Shown here: piece by piece, positions 55,680-64,000 of the stretch
Layout of the letters: each line of letters opens with the position of its first letter
Position numbering within the stretch: position 1 is the stretch's first letter
Assembly (NCBI RefSeq): GCF_040537815.1
Contig: NZ_JBEWSZ010000001.1
Location: 1,178,001-1,242,000 of the forward strand
Direction of reading: 5' to 3'
Length of the DNA stretch: 64,000 nucleotides
Source of the DNA: Mesorhizobium shangrilense
GTDB taxonomy: Bacteria > Pseudomonadota > Alphaproteobacteria > Rhizobiales > Rhizobiaceae
Program-made: the position numbers and the translations under genes
Notes under the pieces: generated by a model
What the model was told of the DNA's origin: nothing
What the model saw: only the letters and a program-made list of their open reading frames with translations
The model's database searches: none

Positions 55680-58600
55680 CTAGTGCAAGCGACCGCTGGC
55701 GTGGGCCAGCATGGTGTAGACCTTGCCGGTGTCGGACGTCAGGTAGGTCTGCGCCATGATGTTGTCGCGGTCGTTGCGCGAAACATCCTTGAGCAGCTTT
55801 TCGAAGTCATCGCAGTAACGGTCGACTGCGCTGCGGAACTCCGCCTCGCTCTGATACTTGCGGCGGATTTCATCGAACGTCTGCTGGCCCTTCAGCGTGT
55901 AGAGGCGGCGCGTGAAGACGTCACGCTCGCCACGCCGGTAGCGGTTCCACAGCTCGATCGAGGCATCGTGGTCGATGGCGCGGGCGATATCGACCGAAAG
56001 CGAGTTCAGCGATTCGACCACGTGAAGCGGCGAGCGCTGGGCCGGGGCCGGGCGTGGCGCCTCCACCGGGGCCGCGGGCCTGGCTTCCTCTTCACGCGAT
56101 GCGCCGGTCAGGAGATCGCGCACCCAGCCACCCTGCGGCGTGCGGCCGTTGGGGTCACGCTGGCGTGGCGCGGTCTCGGACGGACGCTCAAGGTCGAGCG
56201 TGCCGCGCAGCGCGGCACCGCCCAGCGGCGCCTGAGGAGCAAGACGCTCCGGCTGTGGCGCCGGTGGACGACGCTGCGGCTCGGGCGCACGTGCGACGGG
56301 TGCTTGCGGCGCCGGACGCAGGTTGCGCTGCTCCGAATTGTCCGCATTGCCGCGGCCCGATTTCGCAACGATATCCGAGAGTTCCTTCAGGGCATTGATC
56401 TGTTCGGAAACGGCACGGCGGATGGCCGTGGTCGATTCCTTTGCCTCTTCCGGCATCTCGATCACACCCTTCTTGAGTTCGGCGCGGGTAAGGTCGAGCT
56501 CGCTCTTGATGGAGCCCGCGGTACGCCGCATCTCTTCGGTCGCATCGGCGAAGCGCCTTGTCGCCGAATCGACGACTTCGGAGATGGCGGTGCGGATCTT
56601 GTCCGCCGACTCCAGCGTCTTGCCTTCGGCATTCTGCAGAGTCTGGCCGACAAGGTTCTCGAACGAGCGCATGACCCTTTCGAGATCTTCCGACTTCTTG
56701 ACCAGGCCGACGGCGAGGTCCTCGAGCGACGACTGCCTCTCCAGCGTATGCTCCAGGTTGCTCTGGGCCGAGCTCAAGAGGTCCGAGGCGCTGGACAGCA
56801 GGCGGCTGTGCTCGTCGAACTTGGTGGCGATGGAGGCGACCTCACGCAAGGTCGACGACGACAGTTCGGTCAACCGGGTCGTGTTGGAGTCGACCAGACG
56901 TGCCGAGCTGGCGAAGGTCTGCGCGGCCTTTTCCGTCGTCGCCGCGAAGCTCTGCGTGCTGCCGGTCAGGCGTTCGTCGACCTGGCCGAGATTCATCGCG
57001 GCCTGCTCGATCAGCTGACCGAGCTGCGAGCTGGATTTCGTCATGCGACCGATGAGGTCGGCGACGCTGTCCGAGAGCGAGGAGCGGGCGCCTTCGACGG
57101 CCGACAGCGTTTCGGCCGTGCGGTTGGCAAGCGCGTTGACGAGGGCGGCGTTTTCGCTGCGCAGCTTCTCGGTGGCGCGTTCGGTGACCTCTTCCATGCT
57201 CTTCTGTAGTTCGGAGCCACCCTGGGCAAAGCGCTCGACCAGTGGCCGTGCGGTTTCGTCCAGGATTTTCGACATTTCGGCCGAACGTGCCGCGAGCATG
57301 GTGTTGAGCTCGCGGGTGTTGGCTCCAATGGTCTTGGCCGCGTCGTTGGTGCTCTGGCCGATATGCTGGCCGACCGCCGTGAAGGTTTCCGCAATGACGT
57401 TGGCGCGCGAAACCAGCTGCGCCTCGGCATTCGACACCTGCTCGTTGAGCCGCTGGCTCATCGCCTCGGCCGTGTAGGCAAGGCGGTTCTCGACGCTGGC
57501 GACCTGCTCCTCGACACGGGCAGCAGTGGCTGCCGCACTCGATGCCAGCCGCTCGTCGACGCCGACAAGACGGTTCTCGACGTGGGCGACATGCTCTTCG
57601 ACACGGGAAGCTGTTGCCGCGGCGCTCGAGGCCAGCCGCTCGTCGACACCGACAAGGCGGCTCTCGACGCGGGCAACCTGCTCTTCGACACGGGAGGCCG
57701 TTACCGCAGCGCTCGACGCCAGTCTCTCATCGACGCCGGCAAGTGCTTGCTCGATTTCGCGGGTGTGGACGGCGAGTTCCTGTCCGGTTTTCCGGGCGCG
57801 GTCGGCGACCCTCTGCTCGGTATCGGCGAAGGCACCGACGATGGTCTCGGCATGACCGCCGATCGTCGACGTGCTGTCGGCGATACGCGACACCAGACGG
57901 TTGTCCGCTTCGTCGAAGATGCGGCCGATTTCCGACGCGCGCGCCGACAGGGCTTCCGAGCCTTCGGCGATGCGCGAGATCAGCTGTTGGTCGGCAGCGT
58001 CGAAGATGCGGCCGAGATCCGATGCACGCGCGGCGAGCGCTTCAGCCGATTCACCGATGCGGACGCCCAAGCGCTGGTCGGCGCCTTCGAAGTTGCGCAG
58101 GATGTCGCCGGCGCGGGCGGCCAGTGACTGTGCCGTCTCGACCGCACGGGCAACGAGCTTCTGGTCGGCCACGTCGAACGTGCCGGCGATCTCGCCTGCA
58201 CGAGCGGCGAGGTGGTCGGCCGTCTCCTGGACGCGGGCCAGCAGCGTGCTGGAAGTATCGTCCGCGCGAGCGATAAGAGCGTTCGATGTGTCTTCCGCGC
58301 GGGCGTGGAGGCGGCGGTCGGCATCCTCGAAAGTCCGGGCGATGTCGTCGGCCCGTGCGAGCAGGGCGCTCGACGTGTCGTCCGCACGCGCCGCCAGACG
58401 CCGGTCGGCATCCTCGAAGGTGCGAGCGATGTCTTCCGCTCTCGCGAGAAGGGCGGCCGAAGTCTGCTCTGCGCGCTCCGCGATCTTGCGGTCGGCATCA
58501 CTGAAGGCCACGCCAGCCTGCTCGTGCAGAGCGCTGGTGACCTCCATGACCTTTTCGCGCAAGGCGCCGGCGACGAACACCGCGCTTTTCTCGAGCACGC

Positions 58601-61600
58601 TGCGAACGTTGTCGACGCCAGTCGAAAGCGCACGTTCCATGGTTCCGGCACGTTCCTCGATGATCCCGGTCTGACGGCTGAAAGCCTGCTCGATCTTCTG
58701 GACGTCGGCGGCGATCGCGTCTGAAATGTCGGTGCTTCTGGCGGCGATCTGGTCGATATGGCCGGACAGCGAGCTATCGACATCCTTGCGGGTATCGGCG
58801 AGCTTGGAGAGGTCTTCTTCCAGCGCACGGGTCAGCATGTTGCGGCCTTCGGCCAGCTTGCCGACATGTCCGGCGATGATCTCGTCGACATCGGTGCGGC
58901 TTGCAGAAATTTTCTGCAGGTCGGCCTCGAGCGCGCGCTTGAGGATGTCGCGGCCCTCGGCCAGCTTCTCGACCTGGCCGGCAACCAGCCCGTCGATGCT
59001 CGAACGGCTTTCCGCCAGTTTGGCGAGATCGTCTTCAAGTGCCCTGGACAGCGTCGAGCGGTCCTGCACCAGCCGTTCCGAGTGGCTGTTTACAAGGCCA
59101 TTGACGGTTTCGAGGTCAGCTTCCAGCGCGCTTGCGAACTGCACGCGATCGTCGGTGAGCTTCCGCGACTGGTCGGCAATGGTGCCCCTGATCGTGTTCA
59201 GATCGGATTCGAGCGCGCGCTTGAGGATATCGCGGCCCTCGGCCAGCTTTTCCACCTGGCCGGCAACGAGACCGTCGATGCTCGAACGGCTTTCCGCCAG
59301 TTTGGCGAGATCGTCTTCAAGCGCCTTGGTCAGGTTCGAGCGGTCCTCAACCAGCTTCTGAGACTGGTCGGCAATGGTGCCCCTGATCGTGTTGAGATCG
59401 GATTCCAGCGCACGCTTGAGGATATCGCGGCCCTCGGCCAGCTTTTCGACCTGGCCGGCAACGAGACCGTCGATGCTGGAGCGGCTTTCCGCCAGCTTGG
59501 CGAGATCGTCTTCAAGCGCCTTGGTCAGGTTCGAGCGGTCCTCAACCAGCTTCTGAGATTGGTCGGCAATGGTGCCCCTGATCGTGTTGAGATCGGATTC
59601 CAGCGCCCGCCTGAGGATATCGCGGCCTTCGGACAGTTTCTCGACCTGGCCGGTAACCAGCCCGTCGATGCTCGAACGGCTTTCCGCCAGCTTGGCGAGA
59701 TCGTCTTCAAGCGCCCTTGTCAGGTTCGAGCGGTCTTCGACCAGCTTCTGGGAATTGTCGGCGATGACACTCTTGATGGTGTTCAGGTCGGATTCGAGCG
59801 CGCGCTTGAGGATATCGCGGCCCTCGGCCAGCTTCTCCACCTGGCCGGCGACGAGGCCGTCGATGCTCGAACGGCTGTCGGCCAGCCTGGCGATGTCGTC
59901 TTCGAGCGCCTTGGACAGCGTCGAACGGTCCTGCATCAGCCGTTCCGAGTGGCTGTTTACAAGGCCATTGACGTTCTCGAGGTCGGCTTCCAGCGCCCGG
60001 GCGAACTGCGCGCGATCGTCGGTGAGCTTCTGCGACTGATCGGCAATGGTGCCCCGGACCGTGTTGAGATCGGATTCGAGCGCCCGCTTGAGGATGTCGC
60101 GACCCTCGGCCAGCTTTTCCACTTGGCCGGTGACCATTCCGTCGATGCTGGTGCGGCTGTCGGCGAGCTTGGCCAGATCGTCTTCCAGTGCCTTGGACAG
60201 GGTCAAGCGATCCTGGGCAAGCCTGTTCATATGATCGGAGACAACGTCCTTTACCTTGAGCAGGTCGGTTTCCAGGGCTTGCGAAAGCTGGCCACGGTCT
60301 TCCGCCAGCTTGTCCGACTGGCTGGCGATGACGTTCTTGATCGTATTGAGATCGGATTCCAGCGCGCGTTTGAGAATGTCGCGTCCCTCGGCGAGCTTCT
60401 CGACCTGACCGGCGACCAGCCCGTCGATGCTGGAGCGGCTATCCGCCAGCTTGGCGAGGTCGGCCTCAAGCGTCTGCGAAAGCAGGCTGCGGTCTTCAGT
60501 GAGCCGGTCCGAATGGTTCTCCAGCAGGCCCCTGATGCCCGACAGATCGTTTTCGAGCGAATTGCTGAGCTGGCCGCGATCCTCCGCCAGTTTCGAAGAG
60601 TGGGTTTCGATGAGGCCCTTAATACCGGCAATGTCGGCTTCCAGGGCTCTGGCAAGCACGGCGCGGCCTTCGGCGATCTTCTCGACCTGACCGGCGACCA
60701 GACCGTCGATGCTGGCGCGGCTGTCGGACAGCTTGCCGAGATCCGCTTCCAGGGCGCGCGAAAGAATGTTGCGGCCCTCAGCGAGTTTCCCGACGTGACC
60801 GGCAACCATTTCATCAATGATTGTACGAGCTTGCACGAGCTTCCCGGAGTCTTCGTTCAATGCCAGGGCAAGCCGATTGCGGCCTTCCTCGAGCCTTTCG
60901 AGGTGACTGCCGAGGGAAGCGTCGATGGCCGCGCGGGACTCGTTGACCTTGCGCAGATCCTCTTCGAGCGCGCGCGAGATCAGGTTGCGGCCTTCGGCCA
61001 GCTTCTGCACCTGGTTGGTCACGGCGGCATCGATGCCGGCGCGGCCTTCGGCGAACTTCGCGAGATCCGCCTGCATTGCCTCGGCCATGCGTTCGCGGCT
61101 TTCGGAAAGCTTGCGGCTGTGGTTCTCGACCGCCTCCTCGATGCCGACACGCGCGTCGGCAAGTCGCTGGATGTCGGTGTCGAAGGACCGCGACACGACA
61201 TGGCGCGCCGCCTCCATGCGCCCGGCGAAGTCGCTGGCGCGGGCTTCAAGCATGGACGAGGTCGACGTCACGATGTCAGCCATGTCGGCGCCGATCTGGG
61301 CCTTGCCCTGATCGATCATTGCCGACAGCGTGTCCTTGCTCTCCGCGAATGTGTGGGCGATTTCGCGCGCGCGGTCGACCAGCGTCTCATTGATCTGGCG
61401 TGCACGGGCTTCGAGCGCCGCATTGAGCTTCTGGGTACCCGTGTCCAACGCCTCGGCGCGGGTCTGGAATTCGCTGATCAACGCTTGGCCGCGTTCGGCC
61501 AGCGTGCGTTCGATGCCGTTGAGGCTCGCCTCGAATTCGGAATTGAGCGTGCGCGCGGCGCCGCCGAGCAATGACACCATGCCGGTGGTCCGGTCGTCGA

Positions 61601-62798
61601 GCAGATCGGTAAGCGAACGGGTCAGGCCATCGGTGGTGTCCGTGAGCTTGGCGATGCGCGTATCGAGCAGGCTGGCGAAGGCTTCGCCCGAGGTCGACAG
61701 CCGGTCGGTGATCGAATCGAGGCGGCCTTCGACAGAATCGAAGATCGACATCGAGCTTTCGTTAATGCGGTCGATCAGCGTGTCGCCGGAATTGTTGATC
61801 GTCATCGACAATTTGGTCGAAGCGTTGAGGATGCTGTCGCGAATGATATCGCTGGCGGCGCCGATTTCCTCCTTCAGCGTCTCGTGCGCGCCGGTGATCG
61901 AGGCACGCACGCGCTCCGCATGGGTGACCACGGCCTCGCGCTCGCTGCCCAGTCCGTCGACGAGCGAGCGGATGCGGGATTCGTTTTCCGAATAGGAGCG
62001 CTCGATCTGGTTCACTTCGCTGTGGACGAGCGTTTCGAGCTCGACGGCGCGGGCAAGTGTCCGCTCGATGCCTTCACCCATGGCCGCGACTTCGCGGCGC
62101 ACGGCCTGGCCGATCATCATCACGCGGTCCTGGGCAAGGTTTTCCGGCTCGGCGAGGCGGAAAGCCACTTCGGTCATCGACTGCGCGGCAATCCGCATTT
62201 CCTGTGCACGGCGGATCATGGCCGCGAATGCCCAGAACAGGATGACGGGCACGATGGCGGCGATTGCGAGGCCAATCAGTTCGGGGCGCGCGAAGAACTG
62301 ATCGACGGTACGGATTCTCCAGATATCCGGTCCAAACAGCAGATTGGCCAACCCGCCTGCGCCGGCGATCCAGGCGAGCGAAACGAACGCCACGACCCAA
62401 TAGATCGTGTTCGAGGCGCGCCGGTTCAGCGTGTGCAGGAGTGTCTTGTAATCTTTCTGGCGGTCGTCGTTGGCTGGCGCGAAGCCGGCCGGCTGCGACG
62501 TATTGCGGGTTTCCACGGGTCGCAATTCGGCCGGCTTGGCCTTGGCCTTGGCCTCGGGTCTCGCGGGCTGGCTCTGACTGGTGACAGGCGAACTGGCGGC
62601 AGGTGCTGCTTTCTGGTTGCGGCCTTCGCGCGCCAACTCGTCCGCTGCCTGTGATATCTGCGCTTCCAGGTCTTCCATCGAAGCGGCGATATCGAGGTCG
62701 CCGCTTCCATCGCCGCTCAGATCGATATCGAGCGCCTTTTCGAGTTCCCTGGCTACGTCGCTGTCGAGAGTTCTTGTCGTAGTGGTTTTCTTCGCCAT
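55680..62798 (-). CDS. Giant polar coiled-coil membrane protein (growth pole ring GPR / RgsE-like)
   Basis: 2372 residues. After an acidic, Ala/Pro-rich cytoplasmic N-terminus there are two membrane segments (about 131-155 and 173-195). About 1900 residues of continuous amphipathic helix follow. Its repeats include SIDGLVAGQVEKLAEGRD modules, a 29-residue ADRRLAARADDTSSALLAR type, and three VDERLASSAA units of 29. A Pro/Arg-rich linker (about 2165-2265) leads to a conserved C-terminal domain with SIELWNRYRRGERDVFTRRLY and KYQSEAEFR. This matches the Agrobacterium growth pole ring protein and Sinorhizobium RgsE, apolipoprotein-like proteins that organise polar growth. The assignment is by architecture. 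Confidence 0.82.
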   Translation of the reverse strand: MAKKTTTTRTLDSDVARELEKALDIDLSGDGSGDLDIAASMEDLEAQISQAADELAREGRNQKAAPAASSPVTSQSQPARPEAKAKAKPAELRPVETRNTSQPAGFAPANDDRQKDYKTLLHTLNRRASNTIYWVVAFVSLAWIAGAGGLANLLFGPDIWRIRTVDQFFARPELIGLAIAAIVPVILFWAFAAMIRRAQEMRIAAQSMTEVAFRLAEPENLAQDRVMMIGQAVRREVAAMGEGIERTLARAVELETLVHSEVNQIERSYSENESRIRSLVDGLGSEREAVVTHAERVRASITGAHETLKEEIGAASDIIRDSILNASTKLSMTINNSGDTLIDRINESSMSIFDSVEGRLDSITDRLSTSGEAFASLLDTRIAKLTDTTDGLTRSLTDLLDDRTTGMVSLLGGAARTLNSEFEASLNGIERTLAERGQALISEFQTRAEALDTGTQKLNAALEARARQINETLVDRAREIAHTFAESKDTLSAMIDQGKAQIGADMADIVTSTSSMLEARASDFAGRMEAARHVVSRSFDTDIQRLADARVGIEEAVENHSRKLSESRERMAEAMQADLAKFAEGRAGIDAAVTNQVQKLAEGRNLISRALEEDLRKVNESRAAIDASLGSHLERLEEGRNRLALALNEDSGKLVQARTIIDEMVAGHVGKLAEGRNILSRALEADLGKLSDSRASIDGLVAGQVEKIAEGRAVLARALEADIAGIKGLIETHSSKLAEDRGQLSNSLENDLSGIRGLLENHSDRLTEDRSLLSQTLEADLAKLADSRSSIDGLVAGQVEKLAEGRDILKRALESDLNTIKNVIASQSDKLAEDRGQLSQALETDLLKVKDVVSDHMNRLAQDRLTLSKALEDDLAKLADSRTSIDGMVTGQVEKLAEGRDILKRALESDLNTVRGTIADQSQKLTDDRAQFARALEADLENVNGLVNSHSERLMQDRSTLSKALEDDIARLADSRSSIDGLVAGQVEKLAEGRDILKRALESDLNTIKSVIADNSQKLVEDRSNLTRALEDDLAKLAESRSSIDGLVTGQVEKLSEGRDILRRALESDLNTIRGTIADQSQKLVEDRSNLTKALEDDLAKLAESRSSIDGLVAGQVEKLAEGRDILKRALESDLNTIRGTIADQSQKLVEDRSNLTKALEDDLAKLAESRSSIDGLVAGQVEKLAEGRDILKRALESDLNTIRGTIADQSRKLTDDRVQFASALEADLETVNGLVNSHSERLVQDRSTLSRALEDDLAKLAESRSSIDGLVAGQVEKLAEGRDILKRALEADLQKISASRTDVDEIIAGHVGKLAEGRNMLTRALEEDLSKLADTRKDVDSSLSGHIDQIAARSTDISDAIAADVQKIEQAFSRQTGIIEERAGTMERALSTGVDNVRSVLEKSAVFVAGALREKVMEVTSALHEQAGVAFSDADRKIAERAEQTSAALLARAEDIARTFEDADRRLAARADDTSSALLARADDIARTFEDADRRLHARAEDTSNALIARADDTSSTLLARVQETADHLAARAGEIAGTFDVADQKLVARAVETAQSLAARAGDILRNFEGADQRLGVRIGESAEALAARASDLGRIFDAADQQLISRIAEGSEALSARASEIGRIFDEADNRLVSRIADSTSTIGGHAETIVGAFADTEQRVADRARKTGQELAVHTREIEQALAGVDERLASSAAVTASRVEEQVARVESRLVGVDERLASSAAATASRVEEHVAHVENRLVGVDERLASSAAATAARVEEQVASVENRLAYTAEAMSQRLNEQVSNAEAQLVSRANVIAETFTAVGQHIGQSTNDAAKTIGANTRELNTMLAARSAEMSKILDETARPLVERFAQGGSELQKSMEEVTERATEKLRSENAALVNALANRTAETLSAVEGARSSLSDSVADLIGRMTKSSSQLGQLIEQAAMNLGQVDERLTGSTQSFAATTEKAAQTFASSARLVDSNTTRLTELSSSTLREVASIATKFDEHSRLLSSASDLLSSAQSNLEHTLERQSSLEDLAVGLVKKSEDLERVMRSFENLVGQTLQNAEGKTLESADKIRTAISEVVDSATRRFADATEEMRRTAGSIKSELDLTRAELKKGVIEMPEEAKESTTAIRRAVSEQINALKELSDIVAKSGRGNADNSEQRNLRPAPQAPVARAPEPQRRPPAPQPERLAPQAPLGGAALRGTLDLERPSETAPRQRDPNGRTPQGGWVRDLLTGASREEEARPAAPVEAPRPAPAQRSPLHVVESLNSLSVDIARAIDHDASIELWNRYRRGERDVFTRRLYTLKGQQTFDEIRRKYQSEAEFRSAVDRYCDDFEKLLKDVSRNDRDNIMAQTYLTSDTGKVYTMLAHASGRLH
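58935..60830 (-). repeat. 195/282-bp tandem repeat ladder inside the GPR-like gene
   Basis: Eight copies of a SIDGLV(A/T)GQVEK-type module. The marker GTCGATG recurs at 58992, 59274, 59469, 59664, 59859, 60141, 60423 and 60705. Spacing is exactly 195 or 282 bases (65 or 94 residues; 94 = 65 + 29). The three consecutive 195-base steps are nearly identical at DNA level. Confidence 0.9.
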
Positions 62799-63068
62799 GC
62801 CTTCGCTACCCTGTACTAGCTGCCGAGGGACTTATGATTTTGGTTGTCTTATCCCACGCAGGAGGCTGAAAATGGACCCTCGTATCGTAATGACACAGGG
62901 GGGTAAAGAAAACATGCATTCCGCGAGATACGTAAAACTTTAAATATAAGGTTAACGGAACCGTGATTTGGAGGCCCCTTTCGCAACATTTTTCCGGTCC
63001 AATCGTTAACCCGTTATCCATGGGATTCGCCTAGATTTTCGGGCGTTCAGAGGACGGAGTTGCAGATC
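62799..63068. promoter_or_regulatory. Divergent promoter region of the GPR-like and Hpt genes
   Basis: 270 bases. It holds two GTTAAC half-sites (62951-62956 and 63005-63010), the first preceded by TTTAA 8 bases away, resembling but not exactly matching the CtrA box TTAA-N7-TTAA. A GATTC (GANTC) CcrM methylation site lies at 63024-63028. These are the elements expected near cell-cycle genes in alphaproteobacteria, though the CtrA spacing is off by one. Confidence 0.35.
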
Positions 63069-63437
63069 ATGCGCGGCGAAAGCGGCATTGCCTTTTCAAT
63101 GCCAGGCGGCGATGCACCAGGAACGGGGCGGTCACGGCCTGTGGATATGGCGCATCTCTCACGCCAGACAATGGGTGACCGCAGCTTGGAGCAAGAGGTG
63201 CTGGCGCTGTTTGTACAGCACGCCCTGTCGGTACGCGACAAGATCGCCAACGCCGATATCCACGAAAGACTTCTGCTGGCGCATGGACTGAAAGGCTCGG
63301 CGCGAGGCATCGGCGCCTTTGCCATTGCAGATTGTGTGACTGAAATAGAGCACCGTCCCGAGGACAACAGCATCATCAAACGTCTTGGTACGCTGATCGA
63401 CGAAGTGCGCGATTTCATCGCCGCCATCAGCCGTTAA
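63069..63437 (+). CDS. Hpt domain protein
   Basis: About 122 residues. A histidine phosphotransfer domain fills the C-terminal two thirds, with the phospho-accepting histidine (residue 72) in LLLAHGLKGSARGIGA. No kinase or receiver domain is attached, so it would act as a separate phosphorelay protein. I chose ATG 63069, with GGAG 9 bases upstream; an in-frame TTG lies at 63060. It is divergent from the GPR-like gene and shares its intergenic region. Confidence 0.85.
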   Translation: MRGESGIAFSMPGGDAPGTGRSRPVDMAHLSRQTMGDRSLEQEVLALFVQHALSVRDKIANADIHERLLLAHGLKGSARGIGAFAIADCVTEIEHRPEDNSIIKRLGTLIDEVRDFIAAISR

Positions 63438-63536
63438 GTCCGGTTTCCGAAAAACGTCATCGGGTGGCGTTTTCGCGCGGCAGTTGACTTGTCTGCCGGA
63501 GTGATTATCTCGGCTGAAACTCCCTTCAGGTGACAA

Positions 63537-63857
63537 ATGACCAAGCTGACTTTCATCGCCCATGACGGCACACATTTCGACATGGATGCCGAGAACGGCT
63601 CGTCGGTCATGGAGAACGCGATCCGCAACGCGGTGCCGGGGATCGAAGCCGAATGCGGCGGCGCGTGTGCCTGTGCCACCTGCCATGTCTATGTCGACGA
63701 CGCATGGACGGCCATTGTCGGCGAACCGGAAGCCATGGAAGAAGACATGCTGGACTTCGCATATGACGTTCAGCCGAATTCGCGGCTTTCCTGCCAGATC
63801 AAGGTGCGTGACGCGCTGGACGGTCTGGTCGTTCGCGTGCCCGAACGCCAGGGCTGA
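63537..63857 (+). CDS. Adrenodoxin-type [2Fe-2S] ferredoxin
   Basis: 106 residues. The cluster ligands are C40, C46, C49 and C86 in [14 protein letters not shown] and RLSCQIKV, matching the C-x5-C-x2-C-x36-C spacing. An extra Cys44 is typical of this branch. Such ferredoxins donate electrons to P450s or Fe-S assembly. A flavoprotein gene begins 84 bases downstream and may be its reductase. Confidence 0.93.
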   Translation: MTKLTFIAHDGTHFDMDAENGSSVMENAIRNAVPGIEAECGGACACATCHVYVDDAWTAIVGEPEAMEEDMLDFAYDVQPNSRLSCQIKVRDALDGLVVRVPERQG

Positions 63858-63941
63858 CGTTCCAGCTTTTTTGCCGTCGCTGCTTGGCAGCGGGCTCCAG
63901 GTCATGCAGTCTCGTTCCGTTTCCATATCGAGGCGCACCGC

Positions 63942-64000
63942 ATGACCGGTATCACAAAGACAGATGTGCTCATTGTCGGGGCAGGGCCGGTCGGCCTGTT
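63942..64000 (+). CDS. FAD/NAD(P)-binding oxidoreductase, 5' fragment
   Basis: Only the first 19 codons are inside the window, starting MTGITKTDVLIVGAGPVGL, the classic N-terminal Rossmann GxGxxG dinucleotide-binding motif. With the upstream ferredoxin it could be a thioredoxin-reductase-like ferredoxin-NADP reductase, but the visible part does not distinguish this from other flavoproteins. Confidence 0.8.
   Translation, partial: MTGITKTDVLIVGAGPVGL

Noticed and set aside
58758..61574. 938-codon plus-strand open frame with internal repeats
   Set aside because: It is the complement of the repeat ladder in the GPR-like gene, and its repeats are inherited from it. The minus-strand frame has membrane segments and a conserved C-terminus.
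63445..63475. Possible terminator after the Hpt gene
   Set aside because: GAAAAACG/CGTTTTC needs a bulge and the following sequence is not T-rich; too weak to list.

Overview
The window is a high-GC alphaproteobacterial chromosome segment, most likely from Mesorhizobium or a close relative in the Rhizobiales (Phyllobacteriaceae). The assignment rests on the mix of genes: a giant growth-pole-ring-type coiled-coil protein, a DUF2865 protein, an NADP malic enzyme fused to a phosphotransacetylase domain, a class II DAHP synthase, rhizobial-style palindromic intergenic repeats, and the recG / sdhE-mfd arrangement. Almost everything reads as vertically inherited core chromosome. There is no prophage, insertion sequence, CRISPR array or rRNA operon, and the only tRNA-like sequence is a decayed Lys(CTT) relic.

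Layout. 1-5.6 kb: a PLP-dependent C-S lyase followed by a complete sugar-type ABC importer (binding protein, two permeases, ATPase). 5.7-9.8 kb: a small exported protein, rpmG with its terminator, a stand-alone NIF3-C-terminal-like domain protein, then on the minus strand MFS, Nudix and DUF983 genes downstream of rnr and topA (9.4-14.7 kb). 15-18 kb: a Yx(FWY)xxD-motif exported protein divergent from a CcdA-type membrane protein, then two secreted Gly/Asn-repeat proteins with a repeat relic between them. 18-22 kb: the amino-sugar genes glmU and glmS, separated by a gene broken by a single-base frameshift. 22-29 kb: a DUF502 membrane protein, recG, sdhE and mfd. 29-36 kb: two small membrane proteins, aroG, a RES/Xre toxin-antitoxin pair, a diguanylate cyclase, dgkA, a hemerythrin-like protein and a DedA protein. 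36-43 kb: tag, nadE, a highly structured non-coding interval, an ABC exporter, gltX and DUF2865. 43-50 kb: maeB, a small P-loop kinase, an atypical SDR, an LpxH-like phosphohydrolase, an MFS carrier and a dipeptide epimerase. 50-55 kb: an Mla-type lipid transport operon. 55-64 kb: a DEDDh exonuclease, the 2372-residue polar coiled-coil protein, an Hpt protein, an adrenodoxin-type ferredoxin and the start of a flavoprotein.

How the genes work together. Several neighbours feed envelope construction: glmU and glmS make UDP-GlcNAc, the LpxH-like enzyme acts in lipid A synthesis, dgkA recycles diacylglycerol, the Mla operon moves phospholipids, and the giant coiled-coil protein probably organises the growth pole. 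DNA maintenance is the second theme (topA, recG, mfd, tag, exonuclease).

The signals most worth a second look are the 65/94-residue internal repeat ladder of the giant protein, the Gly/Asn-repeat exported protein cluster, and the gene-free interval after nadE that is dense with inverted repeats. Smaller ones are the frameshifted gene between glmU and glmS, the tRNA-Lys relic, and an SDR without its catalytic Tyr/Lys. I did not find a clearly new multi-gene system. All assignments come from reading the sequence and from recalled family knowledge; no database search was run.
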